A stretch of 64,000 nt of DNA, taken from Phoronis australis. Taxonomy: Eukaryota; Phoronida; Phoronidae. The stretch lies in contig NMRA01000939.1 of the NCBI GenBank assembly GCA_002633005.1, positions 27,356-91,355 on the forward strand. The letters are read 5' to 3'. Positions 36,628 through 48,705 of the stretch are shown here, piece by piece (positions within the stretch are counted from its first letter, which is position 1; every line of letters begins with the position of its first letter). The notes beneath the pieces were generated by a model, which saw only the letters and a program-made list of their open reading frames with translations, was not told the origin of the DNA and ran no database searches. A program made the position numbers and the translations under genes.

Positions 36628-37689
36628 CTGAAAAAAATTGAATAGTTAAGAGCTAAGGCAAACAAGGCATTGAGTATTATGGACAGCATGTATAAAAGAA
36701 AGAAATACACTTGGCATTTCAAAGACACAGGCCTAATTTGAATACATAGCAACTTTAAACAGAGGACATCTTTTTGAAACACTGTACCTAATTTGAATAC
36801 AGCAGTAGTGAATCTTTTTGAAATATTGTACACAGTGCAAGTACTTTTTTCTTGTTCATATGAAATAAGTAGCAAGAAGATGAGAGATGTCTTTCATTGA
36901 GATATAGACACAAGGTTGACTTTTACCTTAACTTGCTTAATTTCAATACTTGTTTGACAACACCTTCAACAAACACGCCGACTTGTGGTGATAAGCTTTG
37001 TACTGATTTAAGAATTTTGAAAATGTTTAATCACAGTATGAGAAAGTATAAAACATGAGCTTCTGTGAGACCTAGAGGCAAGAACGTCAGCAGTGGGTCT
37101 ACATGTAGTTTCAAGGGCTGTAAGAGTATTTTGTAAACAAAACTTCTCACATTTGAAATTCAATCAAAGTAACTCTCACTGTATGTAGAATCTCAAGATG
37201 TCGCACTTTTTCATGTTCATCCATATAATTCAGGTCTCGACACTTAGCATAATACCGTCCATCCATTCACCAAATATGGCCAGGCAAAATTTCTAGGTCA
37301 CCAACTGGGAACTGAGTTCACCAAACCCATTCCTAAGAGTCGAAATTGAAATAAACAAGATCCCTGAAGAGAAAAGCTGTTGCAGAACTTTTGTATAAGA
37401 AAAGGTGTAGTGTAGCAAACAAAAAGTAATTGGCAACATTTCAAAAATCATTTGTGCATGGTTTTTAAACCCCAGTTTTTTTTTCGAAAATTGAACATCA
37501 AAAGCTGTAGAGTAGTGAAAGAAAAAGAGAAAACGCATGTGTTTGCTGAGGTTGATACATGTCCAGTACTGGTTAAATTCACGATAAATTCACAACTTAG
37601 GGTCAACAGCGTATATGTGTCAGCAAGAAAAATGCGCTGTTTGATCATCATCATTCCGGGCTGCAGACGAGGCAGGTGACTATGGAGTG

Positions 37690-39674
37690 GAACTAGCCTT
37701 GGTACAAAGCTTTATACTAAATATACAGCTTTGCGCCGATGTGGGTAAAAAAGTGGTAATATAAAATCCGACACAAAATTAGGGTCATTAAAAACTAAAG
37801 TCTTCCTTGAGTTAACAATATTTAACGGTGTTGGAAAAATGGTGTTCTACTATTATTCTGCTGTTAAAGTTGTGCAGCAAACTTCCGCGTCACCTTTCGG
37901 GCGCCATGAAATATTGTGTCACATATTGGCCAGTTTCTTTTTACACTATATATATATGTACTACAAGGTATAACCACGAATTTGTTGCGAACTCGCTGGA
38001 GCAGGACACTTTAAATGGTATTGGCAGAAAGAACAATTCCTCATGGTTTGTTGAACCCCTGTTTATGTAAATTTATAGATTTTTGTGTTTGCTATATACG
38101 GCTGAAGTGAAGCACCCGTGGTACTGAGGACGATCAGAAGCTGAGGACGCCTGTGCATCATAGTCATACAGCTAGCTGGCTGGCTAGAGAGTTGAGCCAG
38201 ACAGTGGAGGCAAGCAATCCCACGAGATTACATGTAAAATCAAAGCTTACAACAAGAAAAACTAGGTAACTTAAGCTATCATCCGATACAGTGCCAAACT
38301 TTCAAAACTGCCACTGTAAAATGGCAAGTGACTCAGTGACCTGGTGACTGTCATAAGTCTCAGAGTCAGACAGTGACAAGTCGAGTCCTGCCGGTGGTCT
38401 GGCATCGCTGGAAACACTGATTATTACGAGTTCCTATAACACAATGTCTACTGAAATACATTAACCAATAGCAAAAACCAAGCCGTGACACCTATGCACA
38501 ACTGGCACACACTTTCGTTCAAGAACATTCAGTAAGTTTCACCTGGAAAAGGCCTCCTTGCATAGGATGGGGCATGTTTGGGAAAAACCGGAAAAGAATG
38601 AAACTCTCGTTAGTTCTCGTATGTGTCGTGAAACTCTTTTTTGTTTGGAGGTTCAGTTGTTCTATTTGCGCGCTTCATCAAAATGTGAGTTTTTGTGATG
38701 TTCTGTTTCATTAACTTTTGATCATGAAATATTTGCTTGATTTACAAGATTCAAACTCGTTACTGTAAGTCCGTGAGTAATAACTGCTAATGTGCCTGTG
38801 TTCGTAGCTCCGGAGGTCAGTTTCGAGTCGTTTTTCTTGTCCTCCGGGCTCGCACGTTCTGCGCATTTGACGATTTGTTTGAGGATTCAAATGACAAATC
38901 TTGCTTCTGACGTTTAGCCAGCCAGCTAGCTGTATGAAGAGTAAGACTGTCGTCAAAATACAGCTAGGTACCACTGTGTATTTTTCTTCCATAGACCCCG
39001 AAATTGCACATAGCCAACTCGCCTTAAAATATCAAGAATCGTGTAGAGCTAAAGACTTGATGGGGTGCATGCAAAATCTGGTAATCAAACGACTCTCGCC
39101 TTGCCTGTTACAGCCGTTTAAGTGGAAAACAATCTAATAAACGTCATTTTCTTGGGTAATCCTCTGCCTTTTCGAACAAAGAAAAGTTATGTCGTCGTAT
39201 TGAAAACAGTACGCTAGTGACACGTGCACACGCCATTTCCTAAATTTTTGCGACATACCTCAGGAGATGATGATAGCTTGGTAGCAGCAAAATTTCTTCT
39301 AAAATTCGGTTTTTCGACATCAAAATTCTAAAAACTTATAATGAAGTGAAACCAGTTCCGATAATATGTTGTGACGTGTACCTCGTGAAAGAACAACAGT
39401 TGTTTGAAAATTCGGCGAAAAAAGAAACTGGCCAATAAGGTGATGCAATATTTCGTGGCACTGAAAGCCATCGCTAAAGATCGCTCCACAACATTAGCAG
39501 CAGAATAATGGTAAAACGTCATTTTTTCCAACACTGTTAAATAATACAGTTTACTCAAGGAAGACTGTAGTTTTTCTGACACTAATTTTGTGTCAGATTT
39601 TATCTTACCACTTTTTTACCCACATCGGCACCGCAAAGCTGTATATTTAGTGTACAGCTTTGTACCATGGCTAG
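37690..39674. mobile_element. Element of about 2 kb with 250-bp inverted arms and terminal hairpins
   Basis: The left arm (37690 to about 37940) starts CTTGGTACAAAGCTTTATAC and runs through GATGTGGGTAAAAAAGTGGT to TTGGCCAGTTTCTTTTT. The right arm (about 39413-39674) is its diverged complement, ending ACAGCTTTGTACCATGGCTA. Just inside each end the arm itself folds into a small hairpin (CAAAGCTGTA...TACAGCTTTG). The centre has no transposase motif but contains a dispersed repeat at 38915-39110. It is likely a non-autonomous foldback-type transposon. Confidence 0.7.
38915..39110 (+). repeat. Dispersed repeat shared with DRG1 intron 1
   Basis: GACTGTCGTCAAAATACAGC followed by TAGGTACCACTGTGTATTTT is nearly the same as at about 10710-10745. 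It lies in the centre of the inverted-repeat element. Confidence 0.55.
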
Positions 39675-39759
39675 CTTCTGTTCTTCTGTACAGTTGAGTA
39701 GAACTTATTTCTTTTTCAAGCACGCAACTTTCTAACTGATTCATTTTCGTTCTAATTAA

Positions 39760-40630
39760 CACTGCATTTCGCCCTGTGTAGCTGGCTAAAAATGAAAATC
39801 TAATCGAGCCTCATACTCTGATGAGTATCATGGTAAAGAGTATTGGAAGACAGATTTAGAAATCTGTCTAAACTCTTGAATACCATAACAGTGGTTCATA
39901 AAACTTTATGTATGACATTTGTACGAGATAGGGTCACATGATACGAGTAAATGTACAAGTGTACAATTTAAGTACATTATTGTTTTACCAACAATTTGAA
40001 GAACTGATCGCGAGAAAAGCTTGTGTTTCAACAACAACAACAACAACAGAAGATGGAACAACAACTGTTGGCCCTGAGAAAACAGCATGGTATCGCTAAA
40101 GGAGCCGTCACGAGGCTGATCAACCATGGTATGAGCCCCTCATGAAAAACAAAGAAAACATTGATTCAATGCCTGAATTCAACCAGTGTCTAGACGCTGC
40201 TCGCAGCACACAGCATGTGTGACGTGCTTTTGGAAGACGATGTAGAAAAGGAAGAATCAAGCGAGTACAAACAGAGACTGCTTGGCTCGGCTCACAAGTT
40301 CATTACTTAAGTGCAGCAATAGGTGAATGAAGAAGATGCCGATCATTAAAATTCTCTTAAATCATAGAATTCTATTACCGTTACGACCAAGAACATCAAA
40401 AACAGTAGTGACTCAAGAAAATACTTCAGAGTTATATAGGGTTGGTCAACCCTAAAATTGCAGTTTTGATGGCATGTAGGCCTACTCGATTGATTTTGTC
40501 TCAAGTTGGTAATGGAAAGAGAATCCTACTGAGGTAATTAAGCAATATATCATTAGAGACCGATTTTATGAGAATTATAGGCCTTATTTGATTTTCATTT
40601 TTTGCCACCTAAATGGAGCAAAATGCAGCT
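39760..40630. mobile_element. MITE with GCTGGCTAAAAATGAAAATC ends, copy A
   Basis: The left end is CTGCATTTCGCCCTGTGTAG then CTGGCTAAAAATGAAAATCT; the right end is TTGATTTTCATTTTTTGCCA then CCTAAATGGAGCAAAATGCAG. Internal phrases (GAACATCaAAAaCAGtAGtGA, GTCAACCCTAAAATTG) recur in the copies at 43941 and 61444. This copy is longer (870 bp), with an apparent insertion near 39886. TTAA-rich flanks at several copies hint at a TTAA-type target. Confidence 0.75.
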
Positions 40631-40643
40631 TTAAAATTTAAAG

Positions 40644-41173
40644 TACAAATGATAAACCTGCACTGTCTTTTGGTTTACACCATGCGCTTACTGTTTTACA
40701 AATGATAAACCTGCACTGTCTTTTGATTTAGACCATGCGCTTACTGTTTTACAAATGATAAACCTGCACTGTCTTTTGATTTAGCCCATGCGCTTACTGT
40801 TTTACAAATGATAAACCTGCACTGTCTTTTGATTTAGCCCATTGTGCTTACTGTTTTACAAATGATAAACCTGCACTGTCTTTTGATTTAGCCCATTGTG
40901 CTTACTGTTTTACAAATGATAAACCTGCACTGTCTTTTGATTTAGCCCATGTGCTTACTGTTTTACAAATGATAAACCTGCACAGTCTTTTGATTTACCC
41001 CATGCGCTTACTGTTTTACAAATGATAAACCTGCACTGTCTTTTGATTTAGCCCATTGTGCTTACTGTTTTACAAATGATAAACCTGCACTGTCTTTTGA
41101 TTTAGCCCATGTGCTTACTGTTTTACAAATGATAAACCTGCACTGTCTTTTGATTTAGCCCATGTGCTTACTG
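40644..41173 (+). repeat. Minisatellite, ten copies of a 53-bp unit
   Basis: The unit is ACAAATGATAAACCTGCACT then GTCTTTTGATTTAGCCCATG then CGCTTACTGTTTT, with GCGC/TGTGC/TGC variants at the same spot. It abuts the right end of the MITE at 40630. Confidence 0.95.
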
Positions 41174-43687
41174 CAGCCGCTTTACAATCAGTCTCATCCA
41201 TAGACATCTTAATACTAATGTGATCTCTATGGTCTCATCACTGTGTTCTTCCTTACTCAGATTAGGTATGATTTCTGGCATTAAAAATTAATTCTGCTCA
41301 TTTCGTGCCCCTTTATACTTTGTCATTAGGTTTGTACAAGAGCCACTGTGGTCAAGAAGCCTTTTATCAGGAGCACTGTAAAACAGATCAATTACCGCAT
41401 TACCATATACTTCACAGCAATAAAACACTGACTAAAATAAATTAATATGTCCTAGAATAAACCTGGTGATTTTTCAAACTGCTTGGCTTCTTTTTTACCA
41501 GAACAAATAGATCTAAAGTCCTTTTGTGGTATAGATCTTAATTACCGCATTACCAAATTTTTTACAGCTATAAAACACTAATTAAAATAAATTGATATAT
41601 CGTAGACTAAACCTGGTGATTTGTCAAACTGTGTGGCTTCTGAAATTGAATTTCTCATTTTTTACCAGAATAAATACGATGAAAATTGACCAATATAGAT
41701 ATTAGGTTTGGTTCTCTGAATTACTGCAGTAGATAATTGGCCTGCAAGTCCTGATGTCAGACAAAAGGGCGTGTGAACTGGGTTGATAACTGGGTTAAGA
41801 CTCAATTTGAAAACGGAATCGGGTGGTTTTTGTAATTGTCTTGAGAAGAACAGACAGGTCGTTTTTACTTCAGACGAGGTCCATGAAAGTGCTTGTCACT
41901 GCAGATTAGCGTTAATCACCAACATGAACGCTGTGTTTACAGATTTGACCACTAGGGTTCACTAGTGTCTCCAGACAGTGCATCCTTTGTGTTTCCAAGT
42001 ACGACCAACTAATTGCCTGCTAACTACTTTCCTTATCACTAAAGGCAGGAAGAGATAACCTGCTAAAGGTGCTTAAGTCATTTCAATTTCACAATGCTGT
42101 AAGAGACTGAGCAGTGCAAATGCACTGCCAGCTTGATTAATTCAGTGCGTGGCCTTGAATAATAATCAAAGTTCACCATGCCTTCTCAGTTAGATTTGCT
42201 AGTGCTTAAAAGGTGAAAACTTACCACCTGGAATCAATTTGATTTGTGCACCAGTGTAACCATGGTTAGCATGTTAGCCGGGAAGACATCAGGGCCACCT
42301 GGTTTAGTGAAACCATGCACTTTCAATTCAAACAAAGGAAAGAAACTTCTACATTGAATGTGGTGATGTTGCACTGGAAGTGTTCGGTTTGTAGTACATA
42401 TAGCTTTTAATTTTATAAAACCTCTGATCAATGTCATTAGAGAAATGGTCGACGACATGTATGATTTATTCTCATAGCATAATCAAGTAATGATGAAAAT
42501 AAAACAAGGCCAAGGGTGTTGCTCTCTTATCACAAATATGCATGTCTGGAAGTTAGAGAATATTAATTACCTAAACAAGTCTTGTGCATGTTATACTTGG
42601 GTCTATGGCCATATGGATGTATTGCAATAAATCTCTAGAAAATTACACAGCTATTGAATCTCTAGTTTAGTTGCTATTTCCTTTCAAATTTGGTATTATA
42701 TTTTGATACCAAAATAATCTTAATTGTTAAGAGTATTTTAGCCACTTGTTTTCCAGTCGATTCAAAATTTTAAAAGTTGTTTGTGTCAGGTGTTCGATAT
42801 TGTTAAGAAACTAAACATTTTTTTGCGATTAAGATTCCTGCACTTGCTTATGAACCATATTGTGTCCAAGAATCGAACTTTTGATTTTGTCTCAGCTTGT
42901 TTCTTACTAAGATCAGAAGTGATTTCTAGATTTGTAAAGAACTGGCAGTTCATTATTTGTTGAGACCATGCTCGGCGTATAAAATGACCTGCCGCAACAA
43001 GTCAAATCGTGGAGTCTAATCTTGAGCAATAACTCTCAGTTATTCTAAGTCTGGAATTTGACCCCAGTTTGACCTAGGAATTGTTTGAGGCCGATTTCAT
43101 AATTGATAGGTTGTCTAAGTCAAAAGTTGTTTCTTGTAATGGAAGCCAGGTTATAATCACTTGTCTTTAAAAGTTTCATCCATCTTTATTCTAATTATGC
43201 TAAGAAAACTCCACGAGAATCCCATACTCTGCTTAAGGCCTGTCAAGTCTCTCCAGGCACATAGTTGTTATCAGATGTAGATATGGCATAACCACATGAA
43301 CACACAACATGTACAAGGAGCAATTATCTACCTAACTATTGGAATCATTGTTGATGTAATAATACCTCTACTTCACACAAAAAGCCGAACTTAGATTAGC
43401 ATTCTTGATTATACCATGGGTTGTCCAAAGTGGTTCTTGTTTATATCTATTGACAATGTATAAAATGTGTCAGTGAAATGGGTGTATTTCTAATTAAATA
43501 AGATACCTATCTCTGCCAACTAATTTTATCTTTCATCTATATTAATCATATTTATAAAATAAAATTCTGAAAAACCAGGGATGGCCAAGAGGTGCTATTC
43601 TTTATTTGCTCTTCAATGCTCCTCCTCTGTCATTTCCATAGCACCATCCCTTGTTTCGGTCATGCAGTAATGTTTGTTACTTTTCTC

Positions 43688-45731
43688 ATGTTTAGGAGCA
43701 ACGGATTACGTAGGGTAGCTAACAAACTGCTGACCTTGGTCGTTGTTAGAGAACCCACAAGAGTTCTGCTGGGAATGAAGAAGAGAGGCTTTGGAGTGGG
43801 CAAGTGGAATGGGTTTGGCGGTAAAGTTCATGTTGGTGAAACAATCGTGGAGGCTGCGAAAAGGTATCCATGTTTGTTTTGACTTTATGTATAATGACCT
43901 GTGGACATGGGGTCTGGGTTCCCCCAGATGAAGTATACTTGAAGCTGCGTTTTGCTCTGTTGAGCTGGCTAAAAAATAAAAATTAAGACTTTTACTCAGT
44001 ATAGTAAATATACAGATGCTGAGGTTGCCCAATAGTGCAATATATCAAGTATAACACAGAGAAGTCAGGAACCCCAACTGGGAATTGAACCACAGATTGG
44101 ATTGCCAGTCTAGTGCTCTTACCATTGAGTTACTGAGGACCCGATATCTGTGCAATTACTGTTTACAGTAAGAGCACTAGACCGGCAATTTAGAGACCTG
44201 TGGTTGGATTCCCAGTTAGGTTCCTGACTTTTCTGTGTTTATTTAATACCTTTTACTCAAGATTAATCTCGTAATACTCTGTACTATGACAGGCTTTGCA
44301 TTTCCATTTCTCGCAATAACGTCAAAACCATCAGCGACTCTAGAAACTGTTTCAGAGTTTATTGGGGTTTACCAATCTTACAATTGTGAATTCAAAAGCG
44401 GTGTCTATCCGCATTTCCTGTGACTGGAGTTGGTAATCAAAATAGAATCCTTAGATCACAGAAAAGAATATTATGAGACCGATTTTATAAGGGTAAACGG
44501 TCAAATTCGATTTTCTTTTTTAGTCAGCTCAACAGAGTGAAATACAGTAAGTTGTTTGTATTTAAAATCGTCATTTCTTCGTTTTTTGTTTATGCCAATC
44601 CCCACATTTTATTTTATATCGCATAGTATGGTAATTCTGATGTTGATTGCTCAGGGAATTAAAAGAGGAAACTACGATTGAAGTTGATGATTTGTCTGAA
44701 GTTGGTCTGCTGATGTTTGAGTTTGTTGGCGAAGAGCAACTGATGGAAGTTCATGTTTTCACGACTGAAAAATACACAGGAACACCGACGGAAACGGAAG
44801 GTAAAACATTATTTGGACATGTAAGACAAAGAACCTCGCAGTTTGTCTTGACAGTTTATCTCCAGGCAACAGCTCAAAAAACACGTAACTGACTCTCGTA
44901 TAGTCACTTAGAATTGCTCGGCATTCCACTTTACATATGTCATAATGGCCTTGTCTGTACACGAACCAATTACACACAATAAAGACGTTTTGAAATTGTC
45001 TTTAAATTTATTAGTATCGGTTGTTTTACGCCTTGTGATTTAACGGTAAAAATTCTCCAGCTTAGGACAGTGAAAATTTTTAAATTTAAATATTAATTTT
45101 TTTTGCTCTAGGTTGGAGCCCGTATCATATTTTAGAAATAGTCAATATTGGCTGTCAAAAGTTCAAGAATCACGAGAGAGACGAATTTAGCATTGGCAAC
45201 GATTTTCAACAATTCTCTGATGATATAAAATGCAGAATCTGGTATTTGAGAAACATGTTAAATGCCAAATTACGCAATGTCCCAATCTTCAGAATCAAGA
45301 AAACTCAATTTTCAGTATCCAAATTTTAGAGACTGCCCAAACTAGAAAATTTTCACTCTACTCAATTGTATCGTCTCTCCTAAAATTTTTGTGTTTCTTT
45401 GTGACAAATCATTTCAAAACATACAAAAACCGTCTATCCATAGCTGCTGGAGTAAAAGATGAATTTAATTGTTCAGTTTTTAGAAAAGGGCATGACTTTA
45501 ATTCATTTACAGCATTATTTGTTTGTTATTGTAGAGATGCGCCCCCAATGGTTTGACCTTGCAAGCATCCCCTATGACTTGATGTGGAAAGATGATATCT
45601 TGTGGTATCCATTGATGTTCAAGGGAGCAAAATTTGCTGGTTATTTCAAATTTGAAGGACATGATAAAATGCTTGAACACAATTTGTGTGAAGTAGACAC
45701 CATTGAGGGACAGTTTGCTCATTTGAGGTGA
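43688..45731 (+). CDS. NUDT1: MTH1-type oxidised purine nucleoside triphosphatase (nudix)
   Basis: Three exons join in frame to 172 aa: 43688-43863, 44655-44800 and 45535-45731. The first exon gives MFRSNGLRR, then [20 protein letters not shown]. The nudix box runs [20 protein letters not shown] across the first intron; its usual G after REUXEEX is Thr here. The family's substrate-pocket features WNGFGGK and the Asp pair before W (KDDILWYP) are kept, and EMRPQWF and GYFKFEGHD follow. MTH1 hydrolyses 8-oxo-dGTP and 2-OH-dATP to monophosphates, keeping oxidised bases out of DNA. The protein is 16 residues longer than human, with extra residues at both ends. The ATG at 43688 overlaps an acceptor-like ATGTTTAG, so splicing from an upstream exon at 43695 is an alternative start. 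Intron 1 contains a MITE with nested SINEs. Confidence 0.93.
43941..44549. mobile_element. MITE with GCTGGCTAAAAATGAAAATC ends, copy B, carrying nested SINEs
   Basis: The left end GAAGCTGCGTTTTGCTCTGT then TGAGCTGGCTAAAAAATAAA matches the complement of the right end TTTTAGTCAGCTCAACAGAG then TGAAATACAG. Two SINE copies at 44066-44240 interrupt it. It lies in NUDT1 intron 1. Confidence 0.75.
44066..44240. mobile_element. Two tRNA-headed SINE fragments in inverted orientation
   Basis: The minus copy (44150-44066) has AGTAACTCAATGGTAAGAGC (A box) and GGTTCAATTCCC (B box). The plus copy (about 44166-44240) has AGTAAGAGCACTAGACCGGC and GGTTGGATTCCCAGTTAGGT. They share GTTCCTGACTT at the outer ends and would fold into a hairpin of about 70 bp per arm. 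Confidence 0.75.
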
Positions 45732-46272
45732 TTGATTTCTTGTATTAAATAACTGTTGCTATTGAAACTGATTGTTCAATTGACATTGTCTTTTATTACT
45801 CTTTCTAACAATTTTAATGGGAAAGGTCCTCCTTTCTCCTGTAGTTAAGAATACTACTTTGCAGTGGACATACGATTGCTATGAATTTGTTTTAGGTGGA
45901 GCTTGTTTGTGTCAAGAAGGATAAGATCTGTACCTGACACTGTGTGTTCCAATTTCGCTATGACTGCAGTAAAAACGTAGTAAAGCTCAGATGTGAGCAT
46001 GAGCTATGTCTATGATGGGCACTACTGGCATAAACAGGGTGCATAAGGGGCCATATCCCCGACCCCCCTCATCATAACAAATAACCCAAATCCGTCAACA
46101 GATTTTCAAATCATCGTTCCAAGGGTAACTTCTCTAGCAGAGAATGGTGAATGAATCTGTTACCACTGCTTTTCTTAGTCTTTAAGAAAATTTCTGGATC
46201 ATTTCCGTAGCAACGTTTTGACCTAAATTACCATTAGTGCAAAAATCAAATGTTATCCACTGGGACATGCTT

Positions 46273-46622
46273 AAAAGGATAGCAAACCTGGTTTTGACCT
46301 ATTTAGAGATACTAAAAACGACATTCCAGTCTAGTTCTCAGAGAGGAAATAATACTTTGTAACCTTGGACAACCCTCAAAAGTTTGGAGGAAATTTTGAA
46401 AACTCCTTTCAAAGTCCGGTAAAGCTGCAAGCCTTGCCTATGCTTTTAGCAAGTTACACAGCAACTGTGAGAGAAGACCACCCACCAGGGACCGTGATGT
46501 CCAATTTGTGAAATAGGTGTTATGAGTTTTTAGTTGATTCCTGCTTTTATCATTCAAGATTGACTGCAACGATGTATTAGCAGGTGACAGAATGAAGATT
46601 GGACAAAATTATCAAAACAGAA
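46273..46622 (-). mobile_element. MITE, second copy of the AAAAGGATAC family
   Basis: Reverse complement shares TGTCACCTGCTAATaCATCG, GACTTTGAAAGGAGTTTTCA and TTTGCTATCCTTTTAA with 22278-22560. Its left inverted repeat on the plus strand is AAAAGGATAGCAAACCTGGT; the other end is diverged. A third, solo end lies at about 6174. Confidence 0.7.
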
Positions 46623-47235
46623 GAATGACTTTCATGGCCAATTCACTAGTAAATGGTGTTTTTAATGCCCTACTGGAGGATTTGCTTTTGTTTACATGAC
46701 TCTCTGGAAGAGTAGATATTCTAATTCCTCAGATTTTGGTAGGCCCCACAAATTAAGTACTCCCAGGGCCCATAAGTTCTGAGGGGGAACGGTTCCAGTC
46801 CAGTTCATGTTGTCTGTGGGTGTCTAGGTTCTGAGCTACTTCAAGATATATGTTCAAGTTGTCTTGAAAGTCAACGATATGTGTCACAAATTGTCATATT
46901 GTGTAAAGTGCGTTAGATTTTACCATTTGTTTGTAGATATCAGCTGCATAGCATGAAGTGTGAATTATAAAAGACTGCTGGGGTCATACCTTGGGTGTCT
47001 GTTTTACCAGTCAAAGTCCTATTTTGATATAAGTAGCTGACTGCATTTCAAAAAATTGATGTTTGGTAGCAACGTTTTGCGACTCCTAAGTAGGCTTATG
47101 TAAAAAATTGAATATTTTCCTATGTCTCTTTGACAGGAGCTCCGATTTAGTGCCGACTTATATAAGTGTAAGCCAGCTGAATATCCCTTAGGAACACAGA
47201 TAATGTCCTTGTCCTTATATTGGAACCAAAACCTG

Positions 47236-47515
47236 TCATTTTGGTTGTTGACACTTTGACACTTTTCGTGCGTGAAAGTAGTGCCCACTAGTCAATTTCA
47301 TTTTGGTTGTTGACACTTTTGGCGCATAAAAGTAACAGTGCCCACTGGTCAGTTTCATTTTGGTTGTTGACACTTTGACACTTTCGGTGCGTGAGATTAA
47401 CAGTGCCCAGTAGTCAGTTTCATTTTGGTTGTTGACACTTTTGGTGCGTGAAAGTAACAGTGCCCACTTGAAAGTAACAGTGCCCACGTGAAAATAACAG
47501 TGCCCACTAGTCAGT
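47236..47515 (+). repeat. Minisatellite, about five variable units of roughly 55-65 bp
   Basis: Units carry CATTTTGGTTGTTGACACTT, then a TGCGTGAAAGTAACAGTGCC phrase, then CACTAGTCAGTTT. Length differs by partial duplications, e.g. an extra GACACTTT block and a run of short GTGCCCACTTGAAAGTAACA units at the end. Confidence 0.85.
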
Positions 47516-48705
47516 TTCTTTTGTCGCGTTTATGCTTTTCACTATCTGCTTCAGGGCGGCAAGGCTCCTATCATGCTATAGAAGTCCGTGATCATACCTA
47601 GTGGTTGTGCCAGGGCTTGTTCTGTTCAATCGTTGAACGTGGAACAGAAAATGCGAATGGTCTTAATCCATGAACTTGTTTATTGGAGACGAATCGCTTA
47701 AATTAACATAAAATTTAAATCAAATTTCGTGGATAAACTGCAACATAATCAAAAACAATTAGACCTACACTATCGATGATATTGATCCCTCACTTGGAAA
47801 ACCAGCTTTTTTCATTTTTTGTCAGATATTTTATAGACAGGCATCATCGCATTACTTTTTCAGCGAATCTCGAAGCTAGTTTGTGTGGACAGATGAGTAC
47901 CTTTAATGACAGTTAATATATTAAATGCACAGCAGACGACTGAATCTAGCTTGACGCCACTCCAGTTACGAATAATCAGATCAAGCGGAAGTCGCAACAA
48001 TCAAGTTACCAGCGGCTAGTTTTACTGTTTGAGGCTACTCTGGATTTTATTGCCAAGTCTATGTATTAAGCCAAATATTTACAAACTCTAAATTCAAACT
48101 GACCACAAAAACCATCGTATTTTCTGTAAGTAGAATTTGATTTTTGACCTTTTCCCAAACTGCTATTGATTGAGTCACGCGACCTCATCTTTTGGTGACA
48201 TTTGCAGAAAAGAAAGGTACTTAACATAACCAATTTTTTACTTGGTAAAAATATTCAAGATGAGATCTAAAAACGCTATTTCAGTCTACTAAAATTTCAT
48301 ATCGTTTTCGTTTCATAAAATTTTACGGACTTTTTTATTGTCCATCTTGTAAAAGTGGAAAATTTTTAAAATAAATCCTAACGGCGTTTTGGATGGAAAT
48401 CCGATTCCCCCATTTCCGAGACATGAATATTCAAAGTCAGCTTGATTTGGCCATTTTTGTAGTGTCCTACATCTTAAAGAATCAATGAACGCATTCGATC
48501 TGGGGTGTCATCACGTGCTATTAGAAACGCTAACTTTCCGTATTAAAAAAATCACGTATTTCACCCCAAAACGTGCCAAAACAATGTTTTTCAAAGATGG
48601 CGCTATACATTGGGCTTTTGCAATTCACATGTTTCAAAGTTGGCGGTATGAATATTCCTTATGTATAATATCGTGTATATTGTGTCAAAAAATTCCTGAC
48701 AAAAG

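Larger units (their letters stand above)
36628..43687. other. Region between divergent CSN1 and NUDT1: repeats, no gene recognised
   Basis: The interval holds an inverted-repeat element (37690-39674), a MITE (39760-40630) and a 53-bp minisatellite (40644-41173). The 41200-43687 part is AT-rich without recognisable exons. The CSN1 5' exon and promoter must be in the left part but were not identified. Confidence 0.5.
45732..48705. other. Region between NUDT1 and the RING/CHORD-like locus
   Basis: No exon chain seen. Contents are the reverse copy of a MITE (46273-46622), a minisatellite (47236-47515), and a minus-strand AATAAA complement at 48334-48339, about 370 nt past the CHORD-like stop codon and a candidate poly(A) signal for it. 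Confidence 0.5.
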
